A DNA stretch of 64,000 nt from Corynebacterium suedekumii (GTDB lineage Bacteria > Actinomycetota > Actinomycetes > Mycobacteriales > Mycobacteriaceae). The first letter of the stretch is position 1. Each line of letters begins with the position of its first letter. The position numbers and the translations under genes are program-made. The stretch is taken from NCBI RefSeq assembly GCF_030252185.1, contig NZ_CP126970.1:806001-870000 (forward strand). The letters are read 5' to 3'. The notes under the pieces were generated by a model. The model worked only from the letters and a program-made list of their open reading frames with translations. It made no database searches and was not told the DNA's origin. Below, piece after piece: positions 58,666 to 64,000 of this stretch.

Positions 58666-60284
58666 TCAGCTCCTGACTTTCGGGGCGGACTTCTGGAGCG
58701 CACCGTCAGCGCCAGCGCGACGACGCCCACGAGCGCGAACATGAGGGACAGCGCCGAGGCCTGGTTGTAGTTGCCCGCCTGCTGCAGGTTGAACACCTGC
58801 ACGCCGAGGGTCGTGGTGCCCGGGGCGATGAGCAGGATGGACACCGTGAGCTCACGGACAGCAGTGACGGCGACGAGCACCGCCCCGGAGAACGCCGCCG
58901 GGATCGCCATGGCCCCGGTGGTGTCGAACAGGGAACGTACCCGGCCGGCACCGCTGATCCGGGCGGCCTCCTCCACCGCCAGCGGCGTGCCCTGCAGCGG
59001 CGCGCGAACCGCCTGGACCACCATCGCGGTGAACGCGCACACGTAGGCGCCGAGGATCACCCACATCGTGTTGTAGATGCCGGTGTAGCGGCCGAGGATG
59101 AGCCACCCCACGCCGATGATGAGGCCCGGCAGCGCCGTGGGCAGCAGCACCGTCAGCGTCAGTGCCGTGTTGCCCGCCAGCCGCGTGCGGGTGACCAGCA
59201 GGCCGATGAGCCAACCCAGCACGCCACAGATCACCGCGGCCGAGAGTGCGAGAGTGACGGAGTTGGTGAAGCCCTCCACCACCCGCGGGTTCGCCAGTGA
59301 GCGTTCGAAGTTCTGCAGCGTCACCATCTCCCACGTCAGCGGAATGCCCGGAGCAGGCAGCAGGGCGCGGTAGGCCAGGCCGGCGATGGGGCCGAGCGTG
59401 ACCGCCAGACCGACGACCCAGGTGACCAGGGTGACCGGCCAACGGGCAGCCCCCAGCCGGAACCGCAGGGCCTCACCCGTCTCCTGCAACTGCGAGCCCG
59501 AACGCAGGGCCACCAGATGATCGGCGATGACCGCACCGATGCCGAGGAACAACAGCACCACACCGATCGTGGAGACCGTCTGCAACGGATTGGCCACCGT
59601 CCCGGACTCCATGAACCGGTAGATCATGGTGGCCAGGGTCTCGAACCGCGCCGGCGACCCCAGCAGCGCCGGAATACCGAAGTCCGCCAGATTGGCCACC
59701 GCCGTGAGCGTGAAAGCCGACAACAGTGCCGGGCGCAGCAACGGCAGCGTGACCGTCCGCAGCACCGTGCCCGTGCCGGCACCGCTGATCCGGGCGGCCT
59801 GCTCCAGGTCTGAGGGCATCGACCGCAGGGCGCTGCCCACCACCACATAGACGATCGGGTACGAGTGCAGGATGAGCAGCAGCGTCACCCCGTCCGCCCC
59901 GTAGATGTCCCACAACTCCGTGCCGAAGAAACGGTTGAGCCCCTGATTCGGGCCGAACAACTGCAGCCACGCGATCGCCCCGATGAACGGCGGGATGAGC
60001 AGCGGCGACAGCAGGAACAGTCGGAGGATTCCCGTGCCACGGGCGTCCGTCCGGTCGAGCACCAGGGCGATCGCGGTGCCCACGACGACGGCACCGACGG
60101 CCGACAACAACGTCGTGTACAGCGAATTCCACACGGCGGTCCCCAACCCCTGGTCCAGCAGGACCGGGATCTGGTTACCGCCGAGGGCGAGACCCACGAC
60201 CAGTGCCAGGGGAGTGACGAACAGTCCGAGGACGATCAGCCACACCCCCACGCGGACGAGGGAGAGGGAGGTGAACAGTCGCAT
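58666..60284 (-). CDS. ABC transporter permease (double-domain, iron type)
   Basis: About 540 residues with twelve or more membrane segments in two homologous halves, each with the inner-membrane EAA-like loop (LEQAARISGAGTGTVLRTVT and VEEAARISGAGRVRSLFDTT). This fused layout is typical of Fe(III)/AfuB/SfuB-type and related importers. The frame as written runs without stop into the ATPase (VRSRSPPRKSGAEILSF). One added base near 58690 would give ALQKSAPKVRS and a stop at 58666, just before the ATPase start. I take that as the natural end, with a possible base loss. It starts 12 bases after the binding protein gene. Confidence 0.85.
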
Positions 60285-60296
60285 GAACGAGGCAGA

Positions 60297-61373
60297 TTAC
60301 TGCATGGCGTTCTGGAACAGCTCGACGGCCGCGTCCTTGTCCTCGGTGACCACCTGCAGATCCGGGGTCATCAGGGCGATCTCATTCAGCGGCGGGGTGT
60401 TCTCCGGCGTGCCGACGTCCTCCCGCACCGGCAGGTACGCCTGCTCGACCGCGATCTTCTGGCCCTCCTCGGAGAGCAGGAAACTGATGTAGCGCTCCGC
60501 GGCCTCCTTCTGGTCCGAATCCTCGAACACGCCGGCCGGCTCCGTGATGTACGGCGCACCCTCGTCCGGGTACACGGCGGCGATCGGGGAGCCCGCGGCC
60601 GCCAGATCACGGACCAGATAATCGACGACCACACCCACCGGGTGTCCGCCGCCCGCGATCTCCTGCGAGGTCGGGCCGTTGGACTGGGCGATCATCGGCT
60701 GGTTCTCACCCAGGGCGTTGATCCAGTCCTCACCGATCTGCTCGTCGTTCTTCCACACCGACGCGTTGAACGCCGCAGCACCCGACACGGCCGGATCCGG
60801 CATGACCAGCTGGCCGGCGTACTTCGGGTCCACCAGGTCGGCCCAGGACTGCGGTGCGTCGGCCTCGTCGATGACATCGGTGTTGTACGCGATCACGGTC
60901 GGGATGATGCGGGTACCCACGTAGTGGTCGTCCTCGTCGACGGCCTCCTCGATGAGGGCGCTGGTGTCCACGTCCTGCAGCTGCGCGAGATCCCCCTCGG
61001 CCTTGTAAGACTCGAACGTCGCGGAGTCGGCCGCCCAGAGGACGTCCGCCTCAATGTCACCGGACTCCTTCTCCGCGGCGATACGGGCGTTGAGGTCGCC
61101 GGTACCTGCGCGGTAGACCTCCACCTCGATGTCGGGGTTGGCCGCCATGAACGCGGCGTTGATCTCGTCGACCTTCTCCTCCGGCTCAGAGGTGTAGACC
61201 GTGATGGTCGTCTTCTCCCCGTCGGCGGCCCCGGTGGTGGCCGCATCATCGGAGGACCCCTCGGTGGGCTCACCGCAGGCGACGAGCAGGAGGGCGGCGG
61301 CACCGGCCGCGGCGGTGGCCACCAGCGGGCGACGAGACGAGCGGTGCGTGATCGGGCGGGTGAAGGAGCGCAT
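60297..61373 (-). CDS. ABC transporter substrate-binding lipoprotein
   Basis: 358 residues. Basic start, hydrophobic stretch and lipobox LLVAC with Cys33 mark a lipoprotein. The mature protein has the class-F/Sfu-type fold: TITVYTSEPEEKVDEINAAF, FMAANPDIEVEVYRAGTGDL, DVLWAADSATFESYK, VIAYNTDVI, PQSWADLVDPKYAGQLVMPD and AERYISFLLSEEGQ. Relatives bind ferric iron or phosphonates; the permease type favours Fe(III). First gene of the operon binding protein-permease-ATPase, so expression should start in the 110-bp gap shared with the divergent VOC gene. Useless for import while the ATPase is split. Confidence 0.88.
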   Translation of the reverse strand: MRSFTRPITHRSSRRPLVATAAAGAAALLLVACGEPTEGSSDDAATTGAADGEKTTITVYTSEPEEKVDEINAAFMAANPDIEVEVYRAGTGDLNARIAAEKESGDIEADVLWAADSATFESYKAEGDLAQLQDVDTSALIEEAVDEDDHYVGTRIIPTVIAYNTDVIDEADAPQSWADLVDPKYAGQLVMPDPAVSGAAAFNASVWKNDEQIGEDWINALGENQPMIAQSNGPTSQEIAGGGHPVGVVVDYLVRDLAAAGSPIAAVYPDEGAPYITEPAGVFEDSDQKEAAERYISFLLSEEGQKIAVEQAYLPVREDVGTPENTPPLNEIALMTPDLQVVTEDKDAAVELFQNAMQ

Positions 61374-61486
61374 GGTGGTGATTCCTTGAGAGTCCGGGAA
61401 AGTGTTCGGGTGCCGTGCCGGCGATGACTCATCGTCCCACTGTTTGAGCGATCCCGCAGGGCGAACGGGCCCGTACCATCGCGCCC

Positions 61487-61849
61487 ATGAGTCTTCGCCT
61501 GTCCCACACCACCTTCGACGCCCGCGATCCCTATCCCGTCGCCGAGTTCTGGCGCGAGCTGCTCGGCTGGGAGATCACCGAACCCGAGTCGTACCGGCCT
61601 GGATCGGAGGAGTGCTACCTCATCAGCCCCGATGGTTATGTGCTCCTCTTCTACTACTCCCCGGACGTCAAGACCGTGAAGAACCGCGCCCACCTCGACC
61701 TGCGCCCGAGCGGCGGCGCCTCGCGGGACGAGGAGATTGAGCGGGCGCTGTCCCTCGGTGCCACGATGGTCGCCGACCTGCGGGAGGAGTACACCTGGGC
61801 CGTCATGGCGGACCCGGAGGGCAACGAGTTCTGCATCCTCAACGGTTAG
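61487..61849 (+). CDS. VOC (glyoxalase/bleomycin resistance-like) protein
   Basis: 120 residues with one vicinal-oxygen-chelate module pair: LSHTTFDARDPYPVAEFWRE then LLGWEIT, and after the linker RAHLDLRPSG ... MADPEGNEFCILNG. Possible metal ligands are His in LSHTT, His in AHLDL and Glu in NEFCIL. Substrate unknown. Divergent to the ABC operon. Confidence 0.88.
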   Translation: MSLRLSHTTFDARDPYPVAEFWRELLGWEITEPESYRPGSEECYLISPDGYVLLFYYSPDVKTVKNRAHLDLRPSGGASRDEEIERALSLGATMVADLREEYTWAVMADPEGNEFCILNG

Positions 61850-61853
61850 TTGG

Positions 61854-62054
61854 CTGGATCAGCACTGGCGTCTGACACCGGCCCGGTTTCGGGAGATTTT
61901 CGGCCGTAGTGTCAGACGCTGGAGCCACTGGGCTCCCTGGAGGGTCGGGGGAAGGGTGTTTTTCGGCAGGCCGTCAGCCGAATCAGCACTGGCGTCTGAC
62001 ACCGGGGCGGTTTCGGGCGGTTTTCGGCCGTGGTGTCAGACGCTGGAGCTGATT
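61854..62054. repeat. Two tandem copies of an intergenic hairpin repeat
   Basis: Copy 1 (61854-61930) and copy 2 (61977-62054) each have the left arm cagcactggcgtctgacacc, a GC-rich loop (cggtttcggg..ttttcggccg) and a right arm (g)gtgtcagacgctggagc. The arms are mutually complementary over about 20 bases with few mismatches. A third, worn copy is at 7470-7553. Copy 1 may terminate the VOC gene. Confidence 0.75.
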
Positions 62055-62063
62055 CACGTGCCA

Positions 62064-62096
62064 CTCACACCCCGAGGAAGCGGCGGGCCAGGGAGC
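62064..62096. repeat. 33-bp direct repeat, left copy (duplicate of the M20 gene 3' end)
   Basis: Identical over 33 bases to 63009-63041, which encodes the last residues (RSLARRFLGV) and stop of the M20 peptidase. The left copy is outside any gene. The pair encloses the Abi-like gene. Confidence 0.9.
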
Positions 62097-63008
62097 CGTT
62101 CCAGCGACTCACGGAATCCCCGCGCAGAATGAAAAAATCAAACCCCCCGCGGCCGGATCCGGTGTGCGGACGACCTAACGCGGGGGGGAATACGGCTCTC
62201 ACCCTACCGCTGTGCCGCCACCGTGGCAATATGCACACATGTACGTACCAGATGTCGACCACATCGCGTCTCAGCGGCTGACGCCCTACCTCAGTCACGC
62301 GCACGGGGACCCCAATAGGGCGATGGAACTGTACTTACTGGATCGCAAACTCTCCGCAGCTGTCTTCTTTGAGATAGGCATAGTGGAAGTGGCGTTGAGG
62401 AATGCGATTGACAGGGCATTGGTGGGGAAATACGGGCCCGATTGGCCGGGCAACATGGCACTGCCGGTCGATCGGCGCACCACAGAGAACATCTGCGAGG
62501 CGTGGGCCCAACTCCCTGGAAGCTTTACCAGGGAGAGATGCACATCAGGGACGATGAGTGGCAGGCTCTTGGCGGCGAACATGTTCCGCACGTGGTCGAA
62601 TCTGCCGGACGAGGGGACAACTACGGGTTTGGCAGCTCCTCGAGACCGTGCCGATCATGACTTGATCTGGGATCGCCCGACGCTTCTGGCCGCTTTTCCC
62701 GGCAGCAGCCTGGAAGCTGGCGGGCAGGGAGTCCAGCTGACCAGGAAATGGGTCTTCGACGTGGTCAAGGAAGTGCACGTCCTCAGAAACAGAATCGCCC
62801 ATCATGAGGCTTTGATCAACGGATACTCCATGCCCGGCATGAAAGATCCCTCGGGCCATCCCCTACGGCGGTCGATTGAAGAAGGTCTGGCCGCGTGTCG
62901 GACGTTAGCCCGGATCATTGACCATCATCTTGAAGAGTTTCTCACCAATGATTCCACCGCTGAGAAGGCGCTGGCAGATCTCCGGAGCGCGGCACATGCA
63001 TGAGGCCC
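62097..63008. mobile_element. Small cassette with an Abi-like gene between 33-bp direct repeats
   Basis: 912 bp enclosed by the two 33-bp repeats. It contains an inverted repeat ccccccgcg/cgcgggggg (62143-62151, 62179-62187) and the Abi-like gene. The layout equals an integration at the 3' end of a gene that regenerates the gene end at one side, but no integrase is present. Confidence 0.6.
62239..63003 (+). CDS. Abi-like protein (abortive-infection family)
   Basis: 254 residues from MYVPDVDHIASQRLTPYLSH. The features of Abi_2-like proteins are present: RAMELYLLDRKLSAAVFFEI, EVALRNAIDRALVGKYGPDW, and near the C-terminus HVLRNRIAHHEALINGY, an R-N-R-x-A-H-H-E motif like the RxxxxH catalytic motif of HEPN RNases. 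Members are linked to phage-triggered growth arrest. The caatat box lies about ten bases before the ATG with no ribosome site, suggesting a leaderless transcript. Lower GC than its flanks. Sole gene of the cassette. Confidence 0.8.
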   Translation: MYVPDVDHIASQRLTPYLSHAHGDPNRAMELYLLDRKLSAAVFFEIGIVEVALRNAIDRALVGKYGPDWPGNMALPVDRRTTENICEAWAQLPGSFTRERCTSGTMSGRLLAANMFRTWSNLPDEGTTTGLAAPRDRADHDLIWDRPTLLAAFPGSSLEAGGQGVQLTRKWVFDVVKEVHVLRNRIAHHEALINGYSMPGMKDPSGHPLRRSIEEGLAACRTLARIIDHHLEEFLTNDSTAEKALADLRSAAHA

Positions 63009-63041
63009 CTCACACCCCGAGGAAGCGGCGGGCCAGGGAGC
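63009..63041. repeat. 33-bp direct repeat, right copy (native 3' end of the M20 gene)
   Basis: Spans the stop codon and last ten codons of the M20 peptidase gene; identical to 62064-62096. Confidence 0.9.
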
Positions 63042-64000
63042 GGTAGGCCTGCACGGTGAGGTCGAGATCCTCGAGGTCGATGTGTTCGTCGTGGGTGTGG
63101 AGCTGGGCGAAGACGTCGCCGAGGGTGCGTTGGCGGGCGTGGAGGGCGAAGCCGTAGCCGACGCCGCCGAGGCGACGGCCGAAGCGCAGGTCGGAGCCGC
63201 CGGCGGCGACGGTGGGGACGACGGGCACGCCTGGGAAGAATTCATCGAAGGTGGCGAGGAGGGCGTCGTAAAGCGGGCCGGAGGTGGGGGAGACGGTGGC
63301 GGGTTCGGTGATGAGGTGCTCGATGCGGACATCGTCGGCGAGGTCGCCGAGGGCGTCGGTGAGGATGGCGTCGACGTCGTCCTGGGTCGTGCCCGGCAGG
63401 GGGCGGATGTCGAGTTCGAGGATCGCCGAGGAGGGCAGGACGTTGATGGCGCTGCCGGCGCGGACCACGGTCTGGGAGATGGTGAGGCGGGACAGGGCGT
63501 GGGCGTAGCGGGAGAGTTCACCGAAGTGCTCGAAGGCGGTGGTGTCGGTGCCGTCGAGAAGTGCCTGTTCCACCTCGGGGGAGAAGCGGAAGGCGCGGAC
63601 GAAGCCCTGCCAGAGCGGGTCCTCGGACACGGGGACGTCGATGAGCGCGATGCGGCGGGCGACCTCACCGATCTTCGCGATCGCCGATTCCCGCCCGTAG
63701 GGGTTGGAGCCGTGTCCGGCATCGCCGGTGACGTGGAGGCGACGCTGGGCGGCACCCTTCTCGCCGACGACCAGGACCAGGGCATCGGAACCGTCAGCGA
63801 CCGGCAGGTGGGAGCCGCCGGTCTCGGAGAGACAGTTGCGCCAGGAGAACGCGTCCGGGTGTTCCTCGGACAGCCACTTCGCGCCCAGGCCGCCGCGGGC
63901 CTCCTCGTCGGCCACGCCCACGAAGTGCAGGGTGCCGGTCGGGCGGCCGGAGCGGGCGACGTCGCGGGTGACGGCGGCCATAGTGGCGGTGATGAACAGC
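63010..64000 (-). CDS. M20-family metallopeptidase (5' end outside window)
   Basis: At least 329 residues of an M20/M25/M40 amidohydrolase, reading in from the right edge (LFITATMAAVTRDVARSG). Visible are FVGVADEEARGGLGAKWL (metal-bridging Glu-Glu), the dimerisation domain starting KGAAQRRLHVTGDAGHGSNP, VLPSSAILELDIRPLPGTTQ, VPTVAAGGSDLRFGRRLG and the final LHTHDEHIDLEDL metal-binding His. The upstream HxD motif is beyond the window. Cytoplasmic by lack of a visible signal here. Its last 33 bases are duplicated on the far side of the Abi-like gene. Confidence 0.9.
   Translation of the reverse strand, partial: LFITATMAAVTRDVARSGRPTGTLHFVGVADEEARGGLGAKWLSEEHPDAFSWRNCLSETGGSHLPVADGSDALVLVVGEKGAAQRRLHVTGDAGHGSNPYGRESAIAKIGEVARRIALIDVPVSEDPLWQGFVRAFRFSPEVEQALLDGTDTTAFEHFGELSRYAHALSRLTISQTVVRAGSAINVLPSSAILELDIRPLPGTTQDDVDAILTDALGDLADDVRIEHLITEPATVSPTSGPLYDALLATFDEFFPGVPVVPTVAAGGSDLRFGRRLGGVGYGFALHARQRTLGDVFAQLHTHDEHIDLEDLDLTVQAYRSLARRFLGV

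Overview
The window is a high-GC actinobacterial chromosome segment, almost certainly a Corynebacterium. It starts inside gyrB and continues with gyrA, a DUF3566 membrane protein gene, tRNA-Ile and tRNA-Ala. Further on is the conserved corynebacterial/mycobacterial block crgA-pknB-pknA-pbpA-rodA-pstP-fhaB-fhaA followed by tRNA-Leu. This order is typical of the origin-proximal part of these genomes. The species cannot be named from the sequence alone.

Layout. 1-7.4 kb: gyrase genes, a broken LPXTG-type surface protein gene, a phosphoesterase pair, a degenerate Doc-like toxin with its ribbon-helix-helix (RHH) antitoxin, and two tRNAs. 7.6-17 kb: CDF metal exporter, two genes of unknown function, an apparently intact Fic/Doc-RHH pair, metF and metE, cyclophilin, and a rhomboid gene split by an IS3-family element. 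17.0-17.3 kb: a cluster of DnaA boxes. 17.8-27.3 kb: the cell-growth signalling operon (Ser/Thr kinases, phosphatase, FHA adaptors, RodA-PbpA), read leftwards.

27.6-49.2 kb: an accessory island next to tRNA-Leu. It holds a type II restriction-modification pair, a two-gene DUF262 + ATPase/TOPRIM module (the best candidate here for an undescribed defence system), a replication-relaxation-like protein with a repeat-rich non-coding stretch, and a pile-up of insertion sequences: ISL3, two IS256 copies in opposite orientation, an IS21 element inside the istB of another IS21, an IS110 remnant, an IS6, and an IS481 interrupted by IS256. Several insertions can be resolved to the base with their target duplications.

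49.3-64 kb: ctaD, pirin, DUF488, CHY zinc finger, lipocalin, MFS transporter, DinB-like protein, an iron-type ABC importer, VOC protein, an Abi-like gene and an M20 peptidase. Two small insertions without any transposase stand out. One is a 688-bp segment with a CxxC-rich gene that splits the ABC ATPase exactly at its Walker A lysine. The other is a roughly 0.9-kb segment with an Abi-like gene, flanked by 33-bp direct copies of the M20 gene's 3' end.

Sequence quality. Many reading frames, including genes expected to be important (pbpA, ctaD twice), are broken by what looks like a single missing base in a short C/G run. Sequencing or assembly error is at least as likely as real mutation, so 'pseudogene' labels for these should be read with that in mind.
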